A stretch of 64,000 bases of DNA, from NCBI GenBank assembly GCA_963717445.1, contig OY970334.1:1240001-1304000 (forward strand), given 5' to 3'. The position numbers and the translations under genes are program-made. This DNA comes from JAGVPT01 sp963717445. GTDB lineage: Bacteria; Bacteroidota; Ignavibacteria; UBA10030; UBA8401. The notes below the pieces were generated by a model. It had not been told where the DNA came from and made no database searches. It saw nothing but the letters and a program-made list of their open reading frames with translations. Shown here in pieces: positions 1 to 8,158 of the stretch; within the stretch, counting starts at the first letter, position 1, and each line of letters begins with the position of its first letter.

Positions 1-916
1 GAAAATAGACGCCGGCAATGCTCTTATCGTTCAACTCTCGAGCGAGACGGGACGCATCGATCCATTGCGCACCGACAAGCTGAAACGGCAGAGTATAACC
101 GATGCCAACGCTCAGTCCATCAAGTTCGCCGATGACCCCTGTCGCTGCACAGAACAACGCCGTTGCCGCCGTTGGGATATGGGGAGAGGTTGGGACCCAT
201 TGCAATCCGGTTTCTTCCCACCACATCGAACGCTTCCACCCTTCCATCGTGACAACGTTGAGTTTGCATTTTCTCCCTCCTTCGAGCCATCCCTCGTTGT
301 TCAGCAATGTTGCCAGCTCGCCGCATGTCATTCCGTACACATAAGGAATGGGAAACATCCCGACAAACGATTTGAACTTTGGGTCGAGAACATTTCCTTC
401 GATTACATTTCCGGTTAACGGGTCAGGCCTGTCAAGGATGACAAATTCGATCCCATGCTCTGCTGCTGCTGCCATCGCCTTCGCCATTGTGTTGATGTAG
501 GTGTACGAGCGAATTCCGATGTCCTGAACATCGTAGACAAGTGCATCCACCCCCTTGAGCATTTCCGCTGTCGGCTTTGTGGTCTTTCCATAGAGCGAAT
601 AGACCGGAACGCCCGTTGCCGAATCGATGTATGAATCAACTCGAGCGCCAGCAGCGAAATCTCCACGCACCCCATGCTCCGGTGCAAAAAGGGCTACGAG
701 CTTGACCTCGCGCGCATGTGCAAATACGTCGACAGCAGAGACGAGACCGTCGGTGACCCCGGTCGGGTTGGTGATGAGGCCTACCTTCTTGCCTTTCAGG
801 ATGGAAAAATTGCTTTCGACGAGCACATCGATGCCCGTTTTGACAACAGCCTTCGGTTGGACTTGAGATTGAGAAACGGAAGAGATAGCAAAAAACAACA
901 ATAAAAAAAATTTCAT
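1..916 (-). CDS. NamZ-like exo-beta-N-acetylmuramidase (DUF1343), 3' end cut by window edge
   Basis: About 305 codons read on the minus strand from an ATG at 916 and run off the left edge, so the C-terminus is missing. The protein begins with a signal peptide (MKFFLLLFFAISSVSQ). It carries the landmarks of the DUF1343/NamZ family: GLITNPTGVT near residue 48, APEHGVRGDF near 84, VYSLYGK, LVYDVQDIGIRSYTYI near 138 and VILDRPDPLTGN. Family members remove terminal N-acetylmuramic acid from peptidoglycan fragments, so a periplasmic cell-wall recycling role is inferred. The gene reads away from glutamate dehydrogenase's 3' end and is separated from it by about 135 bp. The start has only a weak ribosome binding site. 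Confidence 0.8.
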   Translation of the reverse strand, partial: MKFFLLLFFAISSVSQSQVQPKAVVKTGIDVLVESNFSILKGKKVGLITNPTGVTDGLVSAVDVFAHAREVKLVALFAPEHGVRGDFAAGARVDSYIDSATGVPVYSLYGKTTKPTAEMLKGVDALVYDVQDIGIRSYTYINTMAKAMAAAAEHGIEFVILDRPDPLTGNVIEGNVLDPKFKSFVGMFPIPYVYGMTCGELATLLNNEGWLEGGRKCKLNVVTMEGWKRSMWWEETGLQWVPTSPHIPTAATALFCAATGVIGELDGLSVGIGYTLPFQLVGAQWIDASRLARELNDKSIAGVYF

Positions 917-1052
917 GATTGAAAAACCTGCCACTCGACAATTCAACGGTACACCGGCTCATCCGAAGAGCCTGTTATTTCTCTCCCTACCGTTTTTTGC
1001 TACTCCCCTTTTCGAACCAACACTCTTTTCTCTTTTCACTTATTTCTTAGCG

Positions 1053-2468
1053 CTAAATCCCCCGCAACTTTGTTGCCTTAGCAACGCGGTCGAGCGCAAG
1101 AATGTACGCTCCGATCCGCATCGGGACATTATATTTCTCTGTTGTTTTCATGACATCGGAGAAGCTTTTCGTCATGACTTTTTCGAGTTCGGCAACGACA
1201 CGGGAATAATCCCATCGAAACTGCTGGAGGTTTTGGGCCCACTCAAAATAGCTCACCGTCACACCGCCAGCGTTGGCATAAATATCCGGGACAACCGGAA
1301 TTTTTTTTGCTCCAAATATTTCATCAGCTTCGTATGTTGTGGGGCCGTTTGCCGCTTCGACGATCAATTTGGCTTTCACACGGTCAGCATTTCTTCCATG
1401 CAATTGTCCGCCGAGGGCGGCAGGAATCAGAACATCGCATTTTAATTCCAGCAATTCTGAATTCGAGATTTTTGCGGCTCCTTTCAGGCCGACAACCGAC
1501 CCGGTCTCTGTAACATGTTCCATCGCATTGTTAAACCGTATTCCACGCGGGTTGTACACTCCGCCCTTCACGTCGCTTATTGCAACGACCTTCGCACCAA
1601 ATTCTTCTTCTAGAATTCTTGCAGTATGAGAGCCGACGTTTCCGAATCCTTGAACCGCTACCGAAGTTTTTCTCAAATCAAATTTTAATGATTTCGATAC
1701 CTCGCGGAGCGCAATGCACACTCCGCGCCCCGTCGCTTCTTCGCGGCCTGCAGAACCCCCCAGCTCAATCGGTTTGCCCGTAACGACTGCGGGCGAGTGC
1801 CCATGCCGCCGGCTGTACTGGTCCATTATCCACGACATGACCTGGGCATTGGTATTTACGTCCGGGGCAGGGATGTCTTCAGATGGCCCGATGATGCAAT
1901 CGATTTTTTGAGTGAAAACGCGCGTCAATCGCTCCAGCTCGCCGGTCGAAAATTGTCTTGGATCAACCGCAATGCCTCCTTTCGCGCCGCCAAAGGGAAC
2001 ATCAACGACGGCGGTTTTCCACGTCATCAACGACGAGAGTGCGCGCACTTCATCGAGGTCGACATCGGGATGGTAACGAATGCCCCCTTTGTTTGGTCCG
2101 CGCGCGTTGTTGTGCTGCACGCGGTAACCGATTAACGTATTGAGTTTTCCATCGTCCATTATTATCGGAAGCTCAACGCGCAGTTCGCGGTCGGGAGTTT
2201 TGATGAGCTGCTTCAACTCATCGCTGAGCTGAAGTTTTGCCGCCGCGATGTCGAAATTATGAAGAACAACATCATACGTCGTAATCGGCTTGGCGGGCTG
2301 GCTTATCATTCGAAACGGCTGCGCTGCCGGCTGCTTAGGAGTGCTTAAAATATTTTTTTTCTTCAACGCTTTCTTCTTTGCCTTTTTCGGCATTCTGTTT
2401 TTTCTTCGAACAGGCGCCAATTTTTTCTTCTTCCGAACATTCTTTGTTTTTTTCTTTTTACGAGCCAT
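1053..2468 (-). CDS. gdhA: Glu/Leu/Phe/Val family dehydrogenase (glutamate dehydrogenase) with lysine-rich N-terminal extension
   Basis: This 471-residue protein is a clear glutamate dehydrogenase, catalysing reversible oxidative deamination of glutamate with NAD(P). Visible motifs are GPNKGGIRYHP (residues 125-134), the catalytic-lysine segment VPFGGAKGG (Lys163) and the Rossmann turn VQGFGNVGS near 257. The domain proper starts at about residue 60. Before it lies a tail of about 54 residues that is almost all Lys, Arg, Pro and Ala (KKKK near 4-7 and 13-16, KKAKKKALKKK at 28-38), which the family does not normally have. The upstream start is supported by AAAGGAG six bases before the ATG. The alternative Met54 (2309) has no Shine-Dalgarno. 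The tail may bind nucleic acid or polyanions; that is inference. Confidence 0.92.
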   Translation of the reverse strand: MARKKKKTKNVRKKKKLAPVRRKNRMPKKAKKKALKKKNILSTPKQPAAQPFRMISQPAKPITTYDVVLHNFDIAAAKLQLSDELKQLIKTPDRELRVELPIIMDDGKLNTLIGYRVQHNNARGPNKGGIRYHPDVDLDEVRALSSLMTWKTAVVDVPFGGAKGGIAVDPRQFSTGELERLTRVFTQKIDCIIGPSEDIPAPDVNTNAQVMSWIMDQYSRRHGHSPAVVTGKPIELGGSAGREEATGRGVCIALREVSKSLKFDLRKTSVAVQGFGNVGSHTARILEEEFGAKVVAISDVKGGVYNPRGIRFNNAMEHVTETGSVVGLKGAAKISNSELLELKCDVLIPAALGGQLHGRNADRVKAKLIVEAANGPTTYEADEIFGAKKIPVVPDIYANAGGVTVSYFEWAQNLQQFRWDYSRVVAELEKVMTKSFSDVMKTTEKYNVPMRIGAYILALDRVAKATKLRGI

Positions 2469-2489
2469 CGCAAGCTCCTTTCGCCCGTC

Positions 2490-2711
2490 TTATAGGATTG
2501 AGGTGGATGATTTCAAAGCAACGACAAACCGATGAATTCGAAACAGAGTGAACATGAGAACAACGATGACAAGGATATTGAGGAAAATGCCGAACGATGA
2601 GTACGGCGCGTCGATCATATTCGCGGCGACCACGCTGAGCACTGCAAGCGCGAGAAAGATTCTAGTTTGGCGAAGCGACTTCACACCATTTTCAGACGGA
2701 GGAGTTGTCAT
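2490..2711 (-). CDS. Small two-helix membrane protein
   Basis: Seventy-three residues with two predicted membrane segments, about residues 17-35 (IFLALAVLSVVAANMI) and 42-60 (FGIFLNILVIVVLMFTLF), and a short polar N-terminus. It overlaps the upstream unknown gene by four bases (ATGA), which suggests translational coupling and a shared function. The 3' end lies 21 bp from the glutamate dehydrogenase start, so all three may be co-transcribed. I do not recognise a family. Confidence 0.6.
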   Translation of the reverse strand: MTTPPSENGVKSLRQTRIFLALAVLSVVAANMIDAPYSSFGIFLNILVIVVLMFTLFRIHRFVVALKSSTSIL

Positions 2712-3133
2712 CTAATAACGGAGTGATGGTCGATCTCCCAATTTTTTAACCATGCAATGTCGTCCAACAATTCCATAAGCGAGCGCAGCCCGTCTTGCGT
2801 CATACCGAAGTATGCCGATGTAAAATGCCGTTTGACATCATCCGGAGCTTCCTTGACAAGCACACGAATGAACGTTGACGCCTTTTCAAGATTCTCGGTG
2901 AATTCATACGATAGTTTGTCGTATCCTTCCGCACGCTTGCCGATACGTTTCATCACAGCGTTCGTGTTAACAAGAAATTTGGAGAGAAAACAGAGATCGT
3001 CCAAGACTTGTTTCTGAAGATGAAGCCGGGAGAGTTCAATTAATGATGCAAGGTCATCAGCGTGATACAATTTACGCCTGGAGAAATCTTGGAGCGCCGA
3101 GACGAGAGACGACGTTTCTTGACTAACAACCAT
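2708..3133 (-). CDS. Unknown helical protein
   Basis: A 141-residue, apparently all-helical soluble protein without signal peptide or Cys. The N-terminal half is leucine-rich (LHLQKQVLDDLCFLSKFLV), and the C-terminal half ends with LLDDIAWLKNWEIDHH. No family is recognised. It overlaps the next gene by ATGA, so the two products are probably made together, and a soluble/membrane pair is possible. It lies downstream of the cyclase terminator hairpin and so probably has its own promoter in the 3134-3205 gap. Confidence 0.6.
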   Translation of the reverse strand: MVVSQETSSLVSALQDFSRRKLYHADDLASLIELSRLHLQKQVLDDLCFLSKFLVNTNAVMKRIGKRAEGYDKLSYEFTENLEKASTFIRVLVKEAPDDVKRHFTSAYFGMTQDGLRSLMELLDDIAWLKNWEIDHHSVIR

Positions 3134-3205
3134 GCACGATTTCTAGGGGGTAGTTTTTAATAGAATTTCGAACGGTTCAATATAGAGCATCTTCAAAAGA
3201 GAATC

Positions 3206-3231
3206 AATAAAAATGCCCCTTCGGAAAGGGC
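3206..3231 (-). terminator. Rho-independent terminator after the cyclase gene
   Basis: Read on the minus strand, a GC-rich hairpin (GCCC paired with GGGC around a TTTCCGAAG loop, 3231-3215) is followed by ATTTTTATT. It lies about 75 bp beyond the stop codon of the adenylate cyclase gene and fits termination of the GT9-cyclase transcript. Confidence 0.6.
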
Positions 3232-3307
3232 TTTCGTAAAAAAACTTTATTTGTTCAAGGTTCCTCCAGATTTTGAAGGGGAAAAAACGTTCGGAGGTAT
3301 GGCAGGT

Positions 3308-5209
3308 TCAGAGGCTCCCAATGTTTCGGGCTTTAAAAACCACTACACCCCCCTTTTTCCCCTTAACTTTGGTCCGTCGCAGTCTGGTGAGTGCGTAACT
3401 TCCCTTTAACTCTTTTACGGTAGCTTCAGAAATCAGAATATCGGTTTGGAATTGTTTTGTCAGTCCTTCGATGCGGGAAGCAAGATTCACCGCATCGCCG
3501 ATGACGGTATATTCGAGCCGATTTGCCGAACCGATGCTCCCTGCGACTACTTCGCCGGTGTGGATACCGATGCCGATACGAATCGGCGAAAATTTTTTGC
3601 GATATCCATGATTCATTTCTGCATTCAATCGTGACAACTCGGCTCGCATTGCTAATGCTGCCTGCACTGCGCGGTCCGGATCATCCTCCTTTGCCAGTGG
3701 CGCACCGAAGAGTACCATCAATGCGTCGCCAATGTACTTATCAACCGTTCCATCATAGCGCTCTACAATGGATACCATGCTCTCAAGGTACCTGTTCAGG
3801 AGATCGACGATCGCTTCGGCGCTCGACTCCTCCGTCCGTTTCGTAAAATCTCTGATATCTGAAATCAGGATCGTGACGGTGCGCCGCTCGCCGCCCAAAC
3901 GGAAGCCTTGTCCCCCTTCAGCATTCATCCCTTCATGCAGGATTTTTTCCATGACCGTCGGAGCGACGTAATTTCCGAACGTATCTTTGATAAAATTTCT
4001 TTCGCGCAATCCGGCAATCATCCTGTTGAAGCCGTTTCCGATCGTTGAAAATTCGTCCGTGGAATAGATCTTCACTTCATGGTCGAAAGAGCCTTCCTCG
4101 ACTTCTTTTAAACCCGCAACCAATTTTTTCGTCGATTGGTTGATATCCCTTGCTACAAGGATAAGGAGGGCCCCCAGCAAAACGATCGACGCGACGATAA
4201 TCGAAATTGTCCCGAAACGAAGCGACGCTGATTCGGCCATTAACTCGTCCGTCAATACCGCCACAGCGACGAGCATTTTTCCGTCGCCGGATTGGACTTT
4301 CGCCGCTATGACTCGACCGCTGGAGAAAAAAGTAGCAGGGTGGAGTTTAGGGTCAAGAAAGTGCAAAACCTCCGCACGCTCTTCTCCGTTGAGCGTTGAA
4401 TCGGAAAATGAAACGTTGCCAGCACTGTCCTTGAACACCACGGTTCCCCCTTCGCCGTATGATGAGATGATCGCACGACGTTGAGATGTTCCGAGTGACG
4501 AGAGAAGCTGGGCTTCATGGAACAGATGATTTTGCTCTATTTCCAAAAGCAGGCTTGTGTGTTTTTTATTCAGGCTGACTCCAAGAATGAACAACGGCGC
4601 CATCCCGAGCATGATGAAAATAACGATAACTTTTGTCGCGAGACGCACGTTCACGACTCGCGAGAGGTACAGTTCCGGCAACGAAGGGACTTTCGATTCA
4701 AGCTGCTGCAGCGTTGGAATCATCGCTTTCGCGAGCTCAAAGTATTCGTAGACAGCATGGGCAACCGGTACCACTGTCAGGTTGATCACCCAGTACATGA
4801 CAAAATCGCCCGGATTAATCCCGAGCGAAAGATACTTATTTGCGAGAACGATAAAGAGATTGTACACTCCCGAACCGATAATTGCATGAGGGATAAATAC
4901 TCTCAGCACCGCAAAAACGGGAAAATTTAGCGTCCGCTGTTTTGCAAGGAAGAACGTTCGCTCGCCAAGCTGGGCGCCGGAATCTTGATGGAGGTAAAAT
5001 TCTCTTATAGGTTTCAAGTAGAGCCGGATCAATAATAAATCGGCAGTAAGCATCGACAGCAGTGCGGGAATGAAGAGCGGAACAAGAATGACAAGCTGGC
5101 GCGGCGTTGCATCGAAGGTATAAATATAAAAAGGGGCGGCGGGAACCACGGCGAGACATGTCCCGATGATCACGATGCGAGTTATTTTTCGGACAAGAGT
5201 GCCGTACAT
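3308..5209 (-). CDS. Membrane-bound class III adenylate cyclase with HAMP domain
   Basis: A 633-residue protein. The N-terminal part has about five membrane helices (first two near residues 8-55, then about 100-155 and 190-215), then an extracytoplasmic stretch and a further helix near 335-355. A HAMP linker (about 355-410) joins this to a C-terminal cyclase domain (about 440-610). Catalytic features are intact: metal-binding Asp in ISDIRDFT and in YIGDALM, the adenine-selecting Lys in VDKYIGDALM, Asp in EYTVIGDAVN, and the Asn/Arg transition-state pair in NLASRIE. These specify ATP rather than GTP. The ATG directly abuts the stop of the upstream glycosyltransferase gene, so the two are co-transcribed. 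The input signal is unknown. Confidence 0.92.
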   Translation of the reverse strand: MYGTLVRKITRIVIIGTCLAVVPAAPFYIYTFDATPRQLVILVPLFIPALLSMLTADLLLIRLYLKPIREFYLHQDSGAQLGERTFFLAKQRTLNFPVFAVLRVFIPHAIIGSGVYNLFIVLANKYLSLGINPGDFVMYWVINLTVVPVAHAVYEYFELAKAMIPTLQQLESKVPSLPELYLSRVVNVRLATKVIVIFIMLGMAPLFILGVSLNKKHTSLLLEIEQNHLFHEAQLLSSLGTSQRRAIISSYGEGGTVVFKDSAGNVSFSDSTLNGEERAEVLHFLDPKLHPATFFSSGRVIAAKVQSGDGKMLVAVAVLTDELMAESASLRFGTISIIVASIVLLGALLILVARDINQSTKKLVAGLKEVEEGSFDHEVKIYSTDEFSTIGNGFNRMIAGLRERNFIKDTFGNYVAPTVMEKILHEGMNAEGGQGFRLGGERRTVTILISDIRDFTKRTEESSAEAIVDLLNRYLESMVSIVERYDGTVDKYIGDALMVLFGAPLAKEDDPDRAVQAALAMRAELSRLNAEMNHGYRKKFSPIRIGIGIHTGEVVAGSIGSANRLEYTVIGDAVNLASRIEGLTKQFQTDILISEATVKELKGSYALTRLRRTKVKGKKGGVVVFKARNIGSL

Positions 5210-6268
5210 TTACTTTTCGATGAGCTGTCTCACTGCATGGTGCACTTCATCTATGCCGATGTCAGTCATGCATTTGAAATGCCCTTTTGGACATTCGGCT
5301 CTGCCGATGTGCGAACATGGACGGCAATGGAGGGAATTATTTTCGACGACGATAGATTCCGTGCCGTACGGTGCAAAGCCGAATTCCCGAACGGTTGAGC
5401 CGAAGACGGCGACAACTTTCCGTTGACGCGCACACGCAATGTGCATTAGCCCGGTGTCGTTCGTCAAAACGACATCGCAAAACTCCATCGCGGCGGCAAC
5501 TTCAAGCAAGGAGAATTCTCCCGAAAAATCCGTCGATGCATTCCCGGAAACTGAGTGATTGATGATCGACGAGATCTCTCTGCAATCGTCTTTGTCCTGT
5601 TCCCCTCCGAACACCAGGACCTTCGCACGATATTCCTTCGCAAGCCGTGTGCAAACGCCGGCAAATTTTTCTTTCTGCCAACGCTTCGTGTAATGTTTAG
5701 CTCCGGGACAAACGCCTATAACTTTTTCAAATTCATTGAGACGGAGCTTGGCCATTTTCCCCGAGATGCCGAACTGGATTTCGTCAGGAATGAATAGCTC
5801 CAAGCCCTTGCCGTCGTTCGCGATCCCAAAATCCCGGACTGTCTCAATATAGCGGTCTGCAACGGAGAGGTCGTTGCCGTAAATATTCCGTTTGAAGTGG
5901 ACTAATTGCCAGCGTTCGTACAACCGTTTATCAACTGTAACAAGCTCCTTCGTATCGCAGAAATTTCGGAGATAGATCGTCCTCAGATTGTTGTGAAGGT
6001 CAACAACAAGGTCATAATGCTCTGCGCGGAGCGTTTCTTTCAATTCTTGAAGAGCGGGAAATCCCCTGGAATCGTCAAACTCATGCACCACCGAGAGGTG
6101 ATGACTGAACTTCACCAGCTCGGCAAATTCCTTTTTCACGACAAAATCGATCCTTGCCTTTGGGCCAGCCGCAGCCCGCAGAGCTCGAAGCAGCGGCGAC
6201 GCAAGAACGATGTCGCCGATGGAACTTAATCGAAAGACAACTGTTTTATTAGGTATTGTTCGTTTCAC
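5210..6268 (-). CDS. Glycosyltransferase family 9 (heptosyltransferase-like)
   Basis: 352 residues typical of ADP-heptose:LPS heptosyltransferases (GT9, GT-B fold). Recognisable segments are VFRLSSIGDIVLASPLL near the N-terminus, VDLHNNLRT near 90, VCPGAKHYTKRW near 190 (sugar-nucleotide domain), and LTNDTGLMHIA near 275. The enzyme would act on the cytoplasmic face in assembling LPS core or a related glycan. Two C-terminal Cys (HCRPCSHIGRAECP) match a small Cys cluster often seen in this family. The stop codon abuts the cyclase start with no gap. Donor and acceptor cannot be read from sequence. Confidence 0.88.
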   Translation of the reverse strand: MKRTIPNKTVVFRLSSIGDIVLASPLLRALRAAAGPKARIDFVVKKEFAELVKFSHHLSVVHEFDDSRGFPALQELKETLRAEHYDLVVDLHNNLRTIYLRNFCDTKELVTVDKRLYERWQLVHFKRNIYGNDLSVADRYIETVRDFGIANDGKGLELFIPDEIQFGISGKMAKLRLNEFEKVIGVCPGAKHYTKRWQKEKFAGVCTRLAKEYRAKVLVFGGEQDKDDCREISSIINHSVSGNASTDFSGEFSLLEVAAAMEFCDVVLTNDTGLMHIACARQRKVVAVFGSTVREFGFAPYGTESIVVENNSLHCRPCSHIGRAECPKGHFKCMTDIGIDEVHHAVRQLIEK

Positions 6269-6360
6269 ATCTAAGGTTGTATTGGCATCGATCCAAAGTA
6301 CTGTTTTGATTTTCCACTTGCAACGGGAATTGGCAAAGGTACGGTTTACCCTTTTTCATG

Positions 6361-6440
6361 AAGATGTCGGACATCTAATTCAAGAAATCGTACTCATCTG
6401 AAAATTTTTCAACGTTGATCGATAAGATTTCCGACATCTT
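6361..6440. repeat. Paired palindromes of the GTGTCCGACACC type
   Basis: AGATGTCGGACATCT (6362-6376) is a near-perfect palindrome. A second, partly decayed copy, AAGATTTCCGACATCTT, lies at 6424-6440 in inverted orientation, about 47 bp away, so the pair can fold into a long hairpin. The element sits in the divergent gap between the GT9 gene and the MoxR-like gene. A better preserved pair with the same core is at 53671-53733. It could be a REP-like element or a regulator site. Confidence 0.45.
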
Positions 6441-6530
6441 GCGAAAGTGCACCTCGATCCATACGTTGATTTTCCACCAGACACAGACTATATTTGTTTT
6501 GCATCAATAGAAAAAAGGAGTATTACTACA

Positions 6531-8042
6531 ATGTCCCGGCCTTCAACACTCGGCGAATTAAAGAAAAGCGGTTACAAAGTTCTTCCGGTTAAAGAAGAGA
6601 TCAGGAAGAATCTGATACAAAAAATTCAGAAGGGCGAACAACTTTTTCCCGGCATTATAGGGTATGAAAAAACGGTCGTCCCGGCCCTCATCAATGCAAT
6701 CCTTGCGAAGCATGATATTATACTTTTGGGATTGCGTGGGCAAGCAAAATCCCGCCTGGTGCGGCAGATTCCCACGCTGCTGGATGAGTACATCCCCATC
6801 ATTAAAGGAAGCGAAATCAACGATAACCCTTTTGCACCGGTGAGCAAATTCGGAGCTGACACGGTGGCGGAACACGGCGATTCGACAGAGGTCGAATGGA
6901 TTCAGCATGATGCGCGCTTCAGCGAAAAACTAGCGACTCCCGATGTGACGATCGCCGACCTTATCGGCGACATCGATCCTATCAAAGCGGCGACCCAGCG
7001 ACTTCACTACTCGCATGAAGGAGCGATCCATTTCGGCTTGATACCGCGGAGCAACAGGGGAATTTTTGCTATCAACGAATTGCCGGACCTTCAACCGCGT
7101 ATTCAAGTCGGTTTGTTCAATATCCTGGAGGAGAAGGATATCCAGATTCGCGGCTTCAACATCCGCATTCCGCTCAACGTCATGATCATTTTCACGGCGA
7201 ATCCGGAAGATTACACGAACCGAGGCAATATCATCACGCCGCTGAAAGACCGCATTGATTCACAAATTCTTACTCACTATCCAAGATCGCTCGACAACGC
7301 CATTGCCATCACGGAACAGGAAGCGTGGGTGCGCCGCAACGGAACGGATGCAAAGGTGCCACACTACTTCAAGGAAATTATCGAGCACATCGCGTTTGAG
7401 GCGCGCACGAGTGAATTTGTCGACCAGAAATCGGGGGTCAGTGCGCGTCTGACAATTGCCGCGATGGAAAATCTCGTGAGCAATGCCGAACGCCGCGCAA
7501 TTATCCTGAACGAAAAATGCATCGTCCCGCGGATTTGCGATTTGCCGCATGTGCTTCCGGGTTTAACGGGAAAAATCGAACTTGTCTTCGAAGGCGAACA
7601 GGAAGGGTCGATCAAAGTGAGCCGGGCATTGATTGGGAAAGCGGTGCGTGCGGTGTTCAAAAAATATTTCCCTGACCCTCTCCAGAAACGGCAAAAGCCC
7701 CAACAGCAAGTTCATGACGACCCGGAGTACGGAAAAGTTGTCGGCTGGTTTGAGTCGGGCAACTCGCTTGAAGTAGCCGACAACATGCCGCTCGCAGCCT
7801 ATTTCGCGGAACTCGACCGCGTAAAAGGGCTCCGCGAAGTTACCCGGCGCCATATGAAAATCGACGAGAACAATAAGTACGAACTTGCTTCGGCCATGGA
7901 ATTTGTCCTCGACGGCTTGCACCAAAACTCCAAAATCGCAAAAGATGAAGTCGAGCATATCACGACATACAAAGACATGGTAGGAAGTATTTTTACCGGA
8001 CGCGGAAACGCAGGAGATTTTGAAATGGAGGAAAACAATTAA
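6531..8042 (+). CDS. MoxR/ChlI-type AAA+ ATPase
   Basis: 503 residues from an ATG at 6531 that has AAAGGAG upstream; the same frame is open 28 codons further up but without a ribosome binding site. The AAA+ core shows a Walker A-like GLRGQAKSR near residue 68, the insertion motif region RGIFAINELPDL near 185 (Walker B), and sensor FTANPEDY near 220, as in magnesium-chelatase subunit I and MoxR-like chaperones. The following gene encodes a von Willebrand A protein, the usual partner. Such pairs remodel or load metal into client proteins. No chlorophyll or cobalamin genes are nearby, so the client is unknown. Confidence 0.85.
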   Translation: MSRPSTLGELKKSGYKVLPVKEEIRKNLIQKIQKGEQLFPGIIGYEKTVVPALINAILAKHDIILLGLRGQAKSRLVRQIPTLLDEYIPIIKGSEINDNPFAPVSKFGADTVAEHGDSTEVEWIQHDARFSEKLATPDVTIADLIGDIDPIKAATQRLHYSHEGAIHFGLIPRSNRGIFAINELPDLQPRIQVGLFNILEEKDIQIRGFNIRIPLNVMIIFTANPEDYTNRGNIITPLKDRIDSQILTHYPRSLDNAIAITEQEAWVRRNGTDAKVPHYFKEIIEHIAFEARTSEFVDQKSGVSARLTIAAMENLVSNAERRAIILNEKCIVPRICDLPHVLPGLTGKIELVFEGEQEGSIKVSRALIGKAVRAVFKKYFPDPLQKRQKPQQQVHDDPEYGKVVGWFESGNSLEVADNMPLAAYFAELDRVKGLREVTRRHMKIDENNKYELASAMEFVLDGLHQNSKIAKDEVEHITTYKDMVGSIFTGRGNAGDFEMEENN

Positions 8043-8155
8043 GAATTATGAATTAATAATGAAAAATTACTGAAACGGATGCAAGATAAGATTTAACCAA
8101 TAAGAGAAAAAATGTATTCAAATTTTTAATTCATAATTCTTAATTATTAATTGCT
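8037..8155. repeat. AT-rich 7-nt-period inverted repeat between MoxR and vWA genes
   Basis: TAAGAATTATGAATTA at 8040-8055 is repeated as its exact reverse complement at 8127-8142. Both arms read as 7-nt units ending in AATTA (AGAATTA, TGAATTA), the same period as the arrays in the exporter locus. The repeat fills most of the 116-bp gap between two genes that would otherwise be co-transcribed, and could form a stem in their mRNA. The right arm ends about 16 bp before the vWA start. Confidence 0.5.
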
Positions 8156-8158
8156 TTC

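Noticed and set aside
915..1445. Plus-strand open frame of 176 codons opposite the NamZ start and glutamate dehydrogenase end
   Set aside because: It overlaps the end of a well-supported dehydrogenase gene on the other strand, has low-complexity composition and no ribosome binding site.
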